A DNA stretch of 6,624 bases from NCBI GenBank assembly GCA_018715765.1, contig DVKY01000091.1, positions 1-6,624 of the forward strand, written 5' to 3'. The position numbers and the translations under genes are program-made. Below, piece by piece: positions 1-5,682 of the stretch. The notes below the pieces were generated by a model. The model searched no databases. It was not told where the DNA came from and saw only the letters and a program-made list of their open reading frames with translations. This DNA comes from Fimivicinus intestinavium. Its GTDB lineage: Bacteria > Bacillota > Clostridia > Oscillospirales > Acutalibacteraceae. Numbering within the stretch: position 1 is the first letter of the stretch; every line of letters begins with the position of its first letter.

Positions 1-68
1 TCATTATATAAAAAACTTTATGCAAAATTAAAGAAGAGTTTTCTATTTTTTAACAAGCTAAGCCATTT

Positions 69-121
69 AAAAAAACAAAATGCTGCAATATATTGCAATT
101 TGAAACACGACATGCTATAAT
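69..121 (+). promoter_or_regulatory. Promoter of the EIIA gene, with A-rich upstream element
   Basis: A strong sigma-A-type promoter is visible: TTGCAA at 93-98, a 17-nt spacer, and a perfect TATAAT at 116-121 preceded by TGC, an extended -10. An A-rich run at 69-80, upstream of the -35, resembles an UP element. Transcription would start near 128, leaving a leader of about 50 nt before the ATG at 178. This placement argues against the in-frame GTG at 124, which would lie at or before the transcript start. Confidence 0.75.
84..97. promoter_or_regulatory. Palindromic operator candidate over the -35 box
   Basis: TGCAATATATTGCA is a perfect 14-bp palindrome whose right half covers most of the -35 hexamer at 93-98, so a protein bound here would block RNA polymerase. 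Its TGCAA/TTGCA half-sites recur upstream of the DeoR-family gene at 6487-6510 with wider spacing, which fits shared control by that repressor. The element is seen directly; its function as an operator is inferred. Confidence 0.4.
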
Positions 122-177
122 AAGTGCGAAAACTTGAAAACCCTCTTATCCCTGACAAAGTAAAGGAGTGTGGCAAC

Positions 178-639
178 ATGCTGCTGAAAGAAATCGCCCA
201 ACAAAACAGAGCCGCTTTCTTCCCTGCGGCTTCTGATTGGAAGGACGCCATCCGAAAAAGCTGCCAGCCACTGGTGGAAACCGGCTGCGCAACGCCAGCC
301 TATGCTCAGCGGGTCATCGACTGCGTAGAAGAATTCGGCCCCTATATTGTCATTGTGCCCGGGTTGGCCATTCCGCATTCCACAAAAGGCTCGCCCGGCG
401 TCACGCAAACCGCCGTTTCGTTTGTGCGCTTCGAGCAGCCGGTCATTTTCGATCCAACAGACCACGAGAAGGACGCCCACGTTTTTTTTGCCCTTGCCGC
501 TGTTGACGAGGATGCGCACATCAAAAATATGCGCCAGCTCTTCAAGATCCTCTCAAACGAAGAATTGCTTGAAAAGCTGGCGTGCGTCAGCTCCACACAG
601 GAGCTCATTCAATTGGACGAGCAATATCTCGGCGGCTAA
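178..639 (+). CDS. PTS system EIIA component, ascorbate/UlaC type
   Basis: A 153-residue cytoplasmic phosphocarrier. EIIA proteins take phosphate from HPr onto a histidine and pass it to EIIB, which phosphorylates the sugar as EIIC imports it. The PTS_EIIA type-2 signature is clear at about residues 54-68 (GPYIVIVPGLAIPHS), with His67 the expected phospho-acceptor and a second conserved-type histidine, His114, in the segment VDEDAHIKNM. Length and motif wording match E. coli UlaC (about 154 residues) better than fructose or mannitol EIIA. The chosen ATG has AAAGGAG at 162-168 with 9 nt between; an upstream in-frame GTG at 124 has no such site and falls at the predicted transcript start. The gene has its own promoter and stands alone: no EIIB or EIIC lies in the window. 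Its stop is 10 nt from the stop of the convergent HAD gene. The imported sugar is unknown; ascorbate itself is not implied by the neighbours. Confidence 0.92.
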   Translation: MLLKEIAQQNRAAFFPAASDWKDAIRKSCQPLVETGCATPAYAQRVIDCVEEFGPYIVIVPGLAIPHSTKGSPGVTQTAVSFVRFEQPVIFDPTDHEKDAHVFFALAAVDEDAHIKNMRQLFKILSNEELLEKLACVSSTQELIQLDEQYLGG

Positions 640-649
640 AAACCCGCTC

Positions 650-1276
650 CTATTTCTTCACCAATGTCAGCAGATCACGGAAACAGCCGATGCGCAGCGG
701 CGCCTGCGGCGCCTGACCGAACCCGTAGGCGGCCCAAATAAAGGCAGCGCCTGCTCGCGCAGCAGCTTCAAAATCCCCCTGGGTATCGCCGATATAAGCC
801 GGACGCCGCAACCCATTGCGCGCCATGACAAGGCGGATATTATCGGGTTTTGGCAGCCCAGTTCCCCCCTCGCATTCAAAATCAACAAAAAGAGATTCCA
901 AATGGTAAAAGCGGAGAAAGCTCTCGATGTAGCCCTTTTGGCAGTTGCTCACGATGCTCAGAGGATACGCTTCGGCCAACCGCTGAAGCGTTGCAGGCAC
1001 ATCCTGATACAAATGCGCCCCGTGCGCCTCCAGATATGCGCACTCCTCACGCATGCAGCGCGCCGCCATTTCGTCCGGATCTGCACCGTAGCGGGCAAAC
1101 AGCCGCTGCGCGATCTCATGGCTTTGCAGGCCCATAATCGATTGGATCTCACCGATTGAGGGCGGATTTGCAACGCCGTAAACGTCGCGGAGCGTGCATG
1201 TCCAAGAGCAGGCCACTGCCTCACAGGCATCCCAAAGGGTTCCATCTAAATCAAAAATCAGGCCGTCGTATTGCAA
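650..1276 (-). CDS. HAD-superfamily hydrolase, phosphoglycolate phosphatase-like
   Basis: A 208-residue soluble phosphatase of HAD subfamily I with an alpha-helical cap. All four HAD motifs are present: motif I FDLDGT with nucleophile Asp9 and acid/base Asp11; motif II at Ser110-Asn111 (IVSNCQKGY); motif III Lys143 (GLPKPDN); motif IV GDTQGDFEAA with Asp164 and Asp168 for magnesium. The cap occupies about residues 16-90. The protein opens directly on the motif I strand, as usual for this family. I chose a TTG start at 1276 because AAAGGAG lies 9 nt upstream; an ATG at 1318 would add 14 unlikely residues and place the ribosome binding site inside the coding region. It is transcribed away from the SIS/transketolase row and toward the EIIA gene. 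A role in dephosphorylating a pathway sugar phosphate or a toxic by-product is inferred from context only; the substrate is not readable. Confidence 0.92.
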   Translation of the reverse strand: MQYDGLIFDLDGTLWDACEAVACSWTCTLRDVYGVANPPSIGEIQSIMGLQSHEIAQRLFARYGADPDEMAARCMREECAYLEAHGAHLYQDVPATLQRLAEAYPLSIVSNCQKGYIESFLRFYHLESLFVDFECEGGTGLPKPDNIRLVMARNGLRRPAYIGDTQGDFEAAARAGAAFIWAAYGFGQAPQAPLRIGCFRDLLTLVKK

Positions 1277-1285
1277 TGAATAACG

Positions 1286-1292
1286 CTCCTTT
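1286..1292 (-). promoter_or_regulatory. Ribosome binding site that fixes a TTG start
   Basis: On the minus strand AAAGGAG is followed by 9 nt and then TTG (1276-1274). The first residues after it run straight into the HAD motif I strand. This decides the HAD gene's start in favour of TTG over the ATG at 1318. Confidence 0.75.
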
Positions 1293-1329
1293 CCGTGGGA
1301 CGGATTTCCCAACCCCATTCTTACCGTTT

Positions 1330-1337
1330 AGTATAAC
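1330..1337. promoter_or_regulatory. Divergent promoter core between HAD and SIS genes
   Basis: The 125-bp gap 1277-1401 separates two divergent genes. On the minus strand TATACT (1335-1330) is preceded by TGT, an extended -10 for the HAD gene, giving a leader of about 45-50 nt. The overlapping plus-strand TATAAC (1332-1337) could serve the SIS operon, but no acceptable -35 sits upstream of it. A TTGACA on the minus strand (1354-1349) is too close to TATACT, at 13 nt or less, to be its -35. The minus-strand promoter is plausible and the plus-strand one weak. Confidence 0.4.
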
Positions 1338-1401
1338 ACCCGCTGTCAAGCCGTGCACGGAGAGGGCGCCTGGTAAAAAACGACGAAATGGAGGAAAGCA
1401 T

Positions 1402-2460
1402 ATGATCGATACAAAAAATTCTGTCTTTTGGAAAGAAATTTTTGAGCAGCCGGATGCCGTCCGGCACTGTTTAAAAGAAAACGAGCCCCTCCTGCGGGAA
1501 ATTGCGCAGGAAGTAAAGCGCCGCAACATTAAAACAGTCGTGTTCGTGGGCCGGGGCTCAAGCGACCACGCCAATCTGGTAGGGCGCTATCTGTTTGAAA
1601 CCAAATGCAATATGGTGGCAAGCGTTTGCGCTCCCAGCGTCATCACAGCTTATCACGGCAACGTGGATTATTCCAATGTACTGATGATCGCAGTCTCTCA
1701 GTCCGGCGGGGCGCGCGACATTTACGAGGTTATGAAGCGCTGCGATGAGCAGGGCGGCCTCTGTGTCTGCGTAACCAATGTGGAAGGCTCGCTCATGACA
1801 CAGGCAGGCAAATACCAGGTGCGTAACCACTGTGGGCCGGAGCGCAGCATCACGGCAGGAAAATCCTATCTGACCCAGGTAACGGTCGTCACCGCTCTGG
1901 CGGCTTATATTTCAGGGGATCCCGAATTGCTTTCCGTGCTGGATGAGTTGGGCGGCATTGTGGAGCAATCGCTCGCCGCTCTGGAGCCGCAGGTGCGTGA
2001 TGTCGTGCGGTTCTACCGGAATACAGAGCATATGCTGCTGCTGGGCCGCGGGCTGATGGACGCTCTGGCAAACGAGGTGGAGCTGAAAATTCAGGAAACA
2101 AGCTATCTGGATGCCCGCAGCTACGGCTCTGCCGATTACCGCCACGGGCCGATCGCCACAGCGTTGCGCTTTGTGCCGTGCATTTTCTTTATCGCCGACC
2201 GGCATACGAATTACTGCGCTGTGGATTTGCTCAAACGTTTAAAAGAGGAGGCCGGCATCTGGTGCACAGTCGTGACCAACGATCCGGAGATCGCAAAGCT
2301 GGGCGACACAAGCGTTTTGCTGCCGGAGGGCTTCGACGGCATTCGCGCGGTATTTGCCGGAGCGGTGTTCGGGCAGATGTTCTCCTGCCTGTGCTCGCTC
2401 AGCCGGGGGTACAACCCGGATTGCCCCAAGGGCGTGAGCAAACAGACTGTAACCGTATAA
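1402..2460 (+). CDS. Double-SIS sugar-phosphate isomerase/deaminase, GlmS/NagB-II-like
   Basis: A 352-residue protein with two SIS domains (about 30-170 and 200-335) and no glutaminase domain, the layout of type II glucosamine-6-phosphate deaminases (NagB-II, AgaS) and of the GlmS isomerase half. Sugar-phosphate binding motifs are RGSSDHA at 51-57 and SQSG at 99-102, with the family's GPE-x-S near 145-149 and KSY at 154-156. Aligned by eye to E. coli GlmS, the isomerase residues Glu481, Lys485, Glu488, His504 and Lys603 all have counterparts: Glu225, Lys229, Glu232, His248 (in RHGP) and Lys347 (in the C-terminal tail GVSKQTVTV). The protein should therefore be catalytically competent on a 2-amino or amine-bearing sugar phosphate. 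The ATG has GGAGG at 1390-1394 with 7 nt between. It is the first gene of a four-gene same-strand row; the next gene encodes a second, different SIS enzyme after 44 nt. Deaminase, isomerase and deglycase activities cannot be told apart from the sequence. Confidence 0.9.
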   Translation: MIDTKNSVFWKEIFEQPDAVRHCLKENEPLLREIAQEVKRRNIKTVVFVGRGSSDHANLVGRYLFETKCNMVASVCAPSVITAYHGNVDYSNVLMIAVSQSGGARDIYEVMKRCDEQGGLCVCVTNVEGSLMTQAGKYQVRNHCGPERSITAGKSYLTQVTVVTALAAYISGDPELLSVLDELGGIVEQSLAALEPQVRDVVRFYRNTEHMLLLGRGLMDALANEVELKIQETSYLDARSYGSADYRHGPIATALRFVPCIFFIADRHTNYCAVDLLKRLKEEAGIWCTVVTNDPEIAKLGDTSVLLPEGFDGIRAVFAGAVFGQMFSCLCSLSRGYNPDCPKGVSKQTVTV

Positions 2461-2490
2461 ACCGCTTTCCTGCGGCCAAAACGAGAAAAA

Positions 2491-2497
2491 GGAAGTG
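2491..2497 (+). promoter_or_regulatory. Ribosome binding site that fixes a TTG start
   Basis: GGAAGTG, preceded by an A-run, lies 7 nt before TTG at 2505. The first in-frame ATG, at 2526, has no Shine-Dalgarno-like sequence before it. The site therefore supports TTG as the start of the second SIS gene. Confidence 0.65.
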
Positions 2498-2504
2498 ATT
2501 TCAA

Positions 2505-3611
2505 TTGGATCACAGCGAACTGTCTATGAAACGCTATATTCTGGAAACACCGGGCACCGTTCGCAGCAATATCGCCCACAGCGAGGAGCTGACGCGGCCT
2601 CTGGTGGATCTGTATTTGAAAAAAATGTACCGCTCAATCTGGCTGGTGGCCTGCGGCTCCAGTTGCAATGCAGCGCTCTGCGCACGTTATCTGATGCAAA
2701 AGCTGCTGGGCGTACCGGTCAAGGTGGTAACCCCCTTCACCTTCAATCACTATGAGCACGATATGAGCGACCGTGATTTCGTGGTCTGCATCTCACAGAG
2801 CGGATGCAGCACCAATACCATTGAATCTCTCCAGGTATGCCGCAGCATGGGGATTCCCGCCATCGGGCTGACCGGCAATATCCACAGCGATTTCGAGCGG
2901 GAAGCCGACTTGGTCATCGGGTTTGGCCTGGGCGAGGAAAAGCTGGATTTTGTCACCAAGGGCGTTGTGACGCTCAGCGCGTTTCTCATGCTCTTTGCCC
3001 TGCACACCGCTGTCCGTCTGGGGCGCCTGAGCCAGGCCGATGCAGATGCCAAAAAGCAGGAAATGAATCTGGCTATGGAAAACTATGAGTCTATCGTAGA
3101 CGGCTTCGACGATTTTTTCCAGCCAAATCGAAAGAACCTGCTTTCTATGGAAAAGGTTTATCTGGTCGGAGCTGGCGCAAACTATGGGACCGCTTTGGAA
3201 GGCGCCGTCAAAATCGGAGAAACCGTACATATCCTGGCGGTTGGTTACGAAATAGACGAAGCAATCCACGGCCCGCAAATCCAGCTCACGCCAAACTATA
3301 ATTTTATCTTTATCGATCCAGGGGATGAAACCTCCGCGCGTATCGAGCAATCCTACCATGCCGCCAGAGCGATCAGCGACCGGGTATATATCCTAAGCAA
3401 CAACCCAATGCTTCAGGGGGACGCCGTTATGCGCGTGCCGCACCAGATTGACGAAATGCTCTCTCCCCTTTATACGCTGGCGTTTGTGCAGATGATCGCC
3501 TACACGGTCTCTGAAACCAACTCCACATGGAAGCAGCATCCCCTGATGAAGGAGTACAAATCCATTCTTTCCGGCAAATCGGATACGTATCAGGCCTATG
3601 ACTGCACCTGA
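2505..3611 (+). CDS. Double-SIS protein, FrlB/GfrF-like deglycase class
   Basis: A 368-residue protein with two SIS domains (about 33-170 and 205-345). Visible sugar-phosphate motifs are ACGSSCNAA at 49-57 and ISQSG at 96-100; the second domain has GAGANYGTALEGAVKIGET at 222-240 and IHGP at 254-257. By eye the GlmS catalytic positions Glu481, Lys485, Glu488 and His504 correspond to Glu232, Lys236, Glu239 and His255. The Glu239-His255 spacing of 16 equals that of GlmS and of the Amadori deglycases FrlB and FraB. The C-terminal tail differs from GlmS and from the preceding gene's product: it lacks the AKSVTV-type ending and runs on through a longer hydrophilic tail with several lysines. This favours a deglycase or specialised deaminase over an ordinary isomerase. 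It follows the first SIS gene by 44 nt and precedes the transketolase genes by 117 nt. The start is TTG with a good ribosome binding site; ATG at 2526 is the alternative and would remove 7 residues. The substrate is unknown. Confidence 0.87.
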   Translation: MDHSELSMKRYILETPGTVRSNIAHSEELTRPLVDLYLKKMYRSIWLVACGSSCNAALCARYLMQKLLGVPVKVVTPFTFNHYEHDMSDRDFVVCISQSGCSTNTIESLQVCRSMGIPAIGLTGNIHSDFEREADLVIGFGLGEEKLDFVTKGVVTLSAFLMLFALHTAVRLGRLSQADADAKKQEMNLAMENYESIVDGFDDFFQPNRKNLLSMEKVYLVGAGANYGTALEGAVKIGETVHILAVGYEIDEAIHGPQIQLTPNYNFIFIDPGDETSARIEQSYHAARAISDRVYILSNNPMLQGDAVMRVPHQIDEMLSPLYTLAFVQMIAYTVSETNSTWKQHPLMKEYKSILSGKSDTYQAYDCT

Positions 3612-3728
3612 CCACTGTGATCCGTTTTCCATACAAGCCCCGGCCGGCAGGGTACGCTCAGCCTGTAAAGCATGTGGCAGCAAGCTCGAAATTCCTGCCC
3701 GCCGGCAAAAGATTTAAGGAGGTACAGT
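3612..3728 (+). other. Longest gap inside the four-gene row; no gene seen
   Basis: These 117 nt lie between the second SIS gene and the transketolase N-half gene. No coding frame with a start signal is convincing. GCCGGC occurs at 3643-3648 and again at 3701-3706; each is self-complementary and the two could pair across about 52 nt, but no T-run follows. I see no clear -35/-10 pair. The end of the gap holds the very strong ribosome binding site AAGGAGG at 3716-3722, 6 nt before the next ATG. The gap may be an untranslated spacer or may contain a processing or secondary promoter site that I cannot recognise. Confidence 0.4.
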
Positions 3729-4577
3729 ATGACAAGCAAAGAATTAAAGGAACTGAAAAAATTCTCCGCACAGATCCGAATTGATGAGCTGGAAATGTTT
3801 CGCCAGCGAGGCATGGGCCATATAGGCGGATGCCTGTCCGTTGTGGAGCTGATCTCCGTCTTATACGGCCGGCAGATGAAATATGACCCGAAAAACCCGT
3901 CGTGGGAAGGCCGGGATTACCTGGTTATGAGTAAAGGGCATGCCGCGCCGACCGTCTGCGCCGCCCTTGCAGAAAAGGGATTTTTTGAGAAGTCAGAGCT
4001 GCTGACAATGGACGATATCGGCACGCATATCCCCTCTCATGTGGACCGTCTCCTGACCCCTGGGATCGACGTGACCTGTGGTTCTCTCGGCCAGGGAGCT
4101 TCCGTAGCCGCCGGCATCGCCTACGGCCTGCGCGCCGCCGGACGGAAGGATCAGTATGTATACGTGTGCATTGGCGACGGCGAGATGAACGAAGGGCAGA
4201 ACTGGGAGGCCTTTCAGTTTATGGCGCACAACAAGCTGAATAACTGCATCGTTTTTGTAGATAACAACAAGCGCCAGCACGACGGCTACTGCACAGAGGT
4301 GCTCAACCCCTTCAGCTATGAGGAAAAAATGCGTGCATTTGGCTTTTGGGCAGTCACGGTAGACGGCGCCAGCGAGGAAGCGATTGATGATGCTATCAAT
4401 CTCGCCAAAACAGTGAAAGATCAGGCAATCTGCATTATTTTAGACACCGTCAAGGGCCAGGGCATAAAATACTATGAGGACATGGTGGACAACCACGCGC
4501 CCAAGGTGTTTGAAGAGGGCCGGGCGGTCATTGACGCAGCGATCACACAGCTGAAAAAAATTACGGAGGAGGAATAA
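3729..4577 (+). CDS. Transketolase, N-terminal (ThDP pyrophosphate-binding) subunit
   Basis: A 282-residue protein equal to the first third to half of a classical transketolase. With the next gene's product it should form a heteromeric enzyme that moves two-carbon ketol units between ketose and aldose phosphates using thiamine diphosphate and a divalent metal. The ThDP motif begins GDGEMNEGQNWEA at 149-161 and closes at Asn179-Asn180, the usual GDG-x(25-30)-NN spacing. Other family marks are GHIGG at 30-34 (His31), SKGH at 68-71, and GSLGQG at 118-123. The ATG is set by a near-perfect AAGGAGG 6 nt upstream; no upstream extension is credible. The C-terminal half gene begins 4 nt after the stop. 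Split transketolases occur in many Bacillota and archaea, and some pairs serve special catabolic routes, such as apulose 4-phosphate transketolase, rather than the housekeeping pentose phosphate pathway. The cluster context suggests that here too. Confidence 0.95.
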   Translation: MTSKELKELKKFSAQIRIDELEMFRQRGMGHIGGCLSVVELISVLYGRQMKYDPKNPSWEGRDYLVMSKGHAAPTVCAALAEKGFFEKSELLTMDDIGTHIPSHVDRLLTPGIDVTCGSLGQGASVAAGIAYGLRAAGRKDQYVYVCIGDGEMNEGQNWEAFQFMAHNKLNNCIVFVDNNKRQHDGYCTEVLNPFSYEEKMRAFGFWAVTVDGASEEAIDDAINLAKTVKDQAICIILDTVKGQGIKYYEDMVDNHAPKVFEEGRAVIDAAITQLKKITEEE

Positions 4578-4581
4578 GATT

Positions 4582-5544
4582 ATGATGCTCAAAGAAAGAA
4601 GCAAGGAGCTCGGCGGGGAGATGCGGGACGCCTTTGGCGCCGCATTGGCGGACCTTCTAAAGACAAATGATAAGATCATGATTCTGGATTCCGACCTTGG
4701 AGGCGCCTCTTTCTTTATCCGCTTCAAGAAGACGCATCCCGATCATTTTATTGATGTTGGCATCTGCGAAGCTAATATGTTCGGCGTAGCAGCCGGCCTG
4801 TCCATGTTGGGATATACGCCGTTTGTCCACACGATGTCCGCCTTTGTGACGCGCAGAGCGCTGGATCAGATCTACATTTCCTGCGCATATTCCAAAAACA
4901 CCGTCAATATTTATGCCTCCGACCCGGGCTTCTGCTCCGGCTTTGACGGCGGGACGCACTCCTGCTTTGAAGATATGGCGGTATTTCGCACAATGCCGAA
5001 CGCCATTGTCTGTGATCCCTGTGACCAGGTACAGCTGGATTGGATGGTGCGTGCCTGTGCAGCGCGAAACGACGGCGCGGTCCACTATATTCGCGCCTAC
5101 CGCAAGGGCGTCCGCCCCGTCTATGAGCCAGGCACAACGTTCGAGCTGGGCAAAGGGCAGGTGCTGATCCCCGGCGACGAGGTGCTGCTCGTCTCCAGCG
5201 GCTATGTGATGTCCGCAGCGCTTGACGCCGCACAGGCTCTGCGCGCGGAAGGGCTCTCCGTGGAAGTCGTGGATCCTGTTACAATCAAACCCTTTGACGA
5301 AGAGCTGATTCGGGAGCGTGCACAGGGCAAAAAGCTGGTCTGCACCTTTGAAAACCATAGCGTAATCAATGGCCTGGGCTCCGCCGTGGCCGACGTGCTG
5401 GCAAAGAACGCCATCGCCGTACCGCTTTTAAAGGTTGGTGCTCAGGATGTTTTCGGACAGGTAGGCATGATCGATCTCCTGCAAAAGGAATTTCATCTGA
5501 CGGCCGAGGATCTGATCCAAAAAATCCGGCAGGCGCTTTCCTGA
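4582..5544 (+). CDS. Transketolase, C-terminal (PYR plus C-terminal domain) subunit
   Basis: A 320-residue partner of the preceding subunit. The pyrimidine-binding domain spans about 12-175 and the transketolase C-terminal domain about 188-310. GICEANMFGVAAGLS at 60-74 carries Glu63, the expected glutamate that activates the ThDP aminopyrimidine. GFDGGTHSCFED at 120-131 holds His126, matching the transketolase GPTHQ-type histidine. YIRAYRK at 169-175 is the usual strand before the C-terminal domain. The ribosome binding site GGAGGAGG (4565-4572) lies inside the last codons of the N-subunit gene, and the two genes are 4 nt apart, so their translation is probably coupled to keep the halves in equal amounts. 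The ATG at 4582 is followed at once by a second ATG at 4585; either could start. The TGA stop is the first part of an inverted repeat (5542-5605). It is the last gene of the plus-strand row. Confidence 0.95.
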   Translation: MMLKERSKELGGEMRDAFGAALADLLKTNDKIMILDSDLGGASFFIRFKKTHPDHFIDVGICEANMFGVAAGLSMLGYTPFVHTMSAFVTRRALDQIYISCAYSKNTVNIYASDPGFCSGFDGGTHSCFEDMAVFRTMPNAIVCDPCDQVQLDWMVRACAARNDGAVHYIRAYRKGVRPVYEPGTTFELGKGQVLIPGDEVLLVSSGYVMSAALDAAQALRAEGLSVEVVDPVTIKPFDEELIRERAQGKKLVCTFENHSVINGLGSAVADVLAKNAIAVPLLKVGAQDVFGQVGMIDLLQKEFHLTAEDLIQKIRQALS

Positions 5545-5605
5545 CAGAGCAAACAAAGGCAGGAGGCACAAAAACACAAAGCCTCCTGCCTGTAAGCCTC
5601 TGTCA
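5542..5605. terminator. Two-tier inverted repeat after the transketolase gene
   Basis: The inner stem is a perfect 11 bp, AGGCAGGAGGC at 5557-5567 and GCCTCCTGCCT at 5581-5591, with a 13-nt A-rich loop. An outer 8-bp stem, TGACAGAG at 5542-5549 and CTCTGTCA at 5598-5605, encloses it, with short unpaired stretches between. The outer arm includes the transketolase stop codon. On the plus strand no T-run follows at once, so it is not a textbook intrinsic terminator there. On the minus strand the inner stem is followed by TTGTTTG, which is better. It is probably a transcript-end or 3' stability structure serving one or both convergent genes. Confidence 0.5.
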
Positions 5606-5654
5606 ACACGCCTTTCTGATGGGCCCTTTTTGCGCAAAAGACGGCCGGACAAAA

Positions 5655-5676
5655 GCCCGGGAATCGCTTCCCGGGC
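5655..5676 (-). terminator. Rho-independent terminator of the DeoR-family gene
   Basis: A 9-bp GC-rich stem (GCCCGGGAA with TTCCCGGGC) closed by a 4-nt loop begins 6 nt after the stop of the minus-strand regulator gene. Reading the minus strand, TTTTG follows immediately, with a further TTTT about 10 nt on. This has the form of an intrinsic terminator for that gene; on the plus strand the following sequence is only weakly T-rich. Confidence 0.65.
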
Positions 5677-5682
5677 CTTGCG

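Noticed and set aside
1..68. Start of a gene, RNA or mobile-element end in the AT-rich left edge
   Set aside because: I see no coding frame with a start signal, terminal repeat or structured RNA; the composition fits ordinary promoter-upstream DNA.
101..114. Possible CcpA catabolite-response element near TGAAACACGACATG
   Set aside because: The central CG and the flanking positions do not line up with the cre consensus, so the match is no better than chance.
124..177. GTG-start extension of the EIIA gene by 18 residues
   Set aside because: It begins at or before the predicted transcript start, lacks a ribosome binding site, and encodes residues outside the family's usual N-terminus.
347..1159. 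A 270-codon plus-strand frame across the EIIA end and the HAD gene
   Set aside because: Its product is serine, arginine and proline rich without motifs; it is an out-of-frame and antisense reading of two well-supported genes.
1349..1354. Consensus -35 TTGACA on the minus strand upstream of the HAD gene
   Set aside because: It is far too close to TATACT to act with it, and at 17 nt spacing no acceptable -10 is present.
1156..1401. Upstream in-frame extension of the first SIS protein by 82 residues
   Set aside because: It overlaps the HAD gene on the opposite strand and the divergent control region; the residues are basic and low-information, and the ATG at 1402 has a strong ribosome binding site.
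4657..5358. Long open frame antisense to the transketolase C-half gene
   Set aside because: It has no recognisable domain and lies wholly opposite a strongly conserved coding region, so it is a codon-bias shadow.
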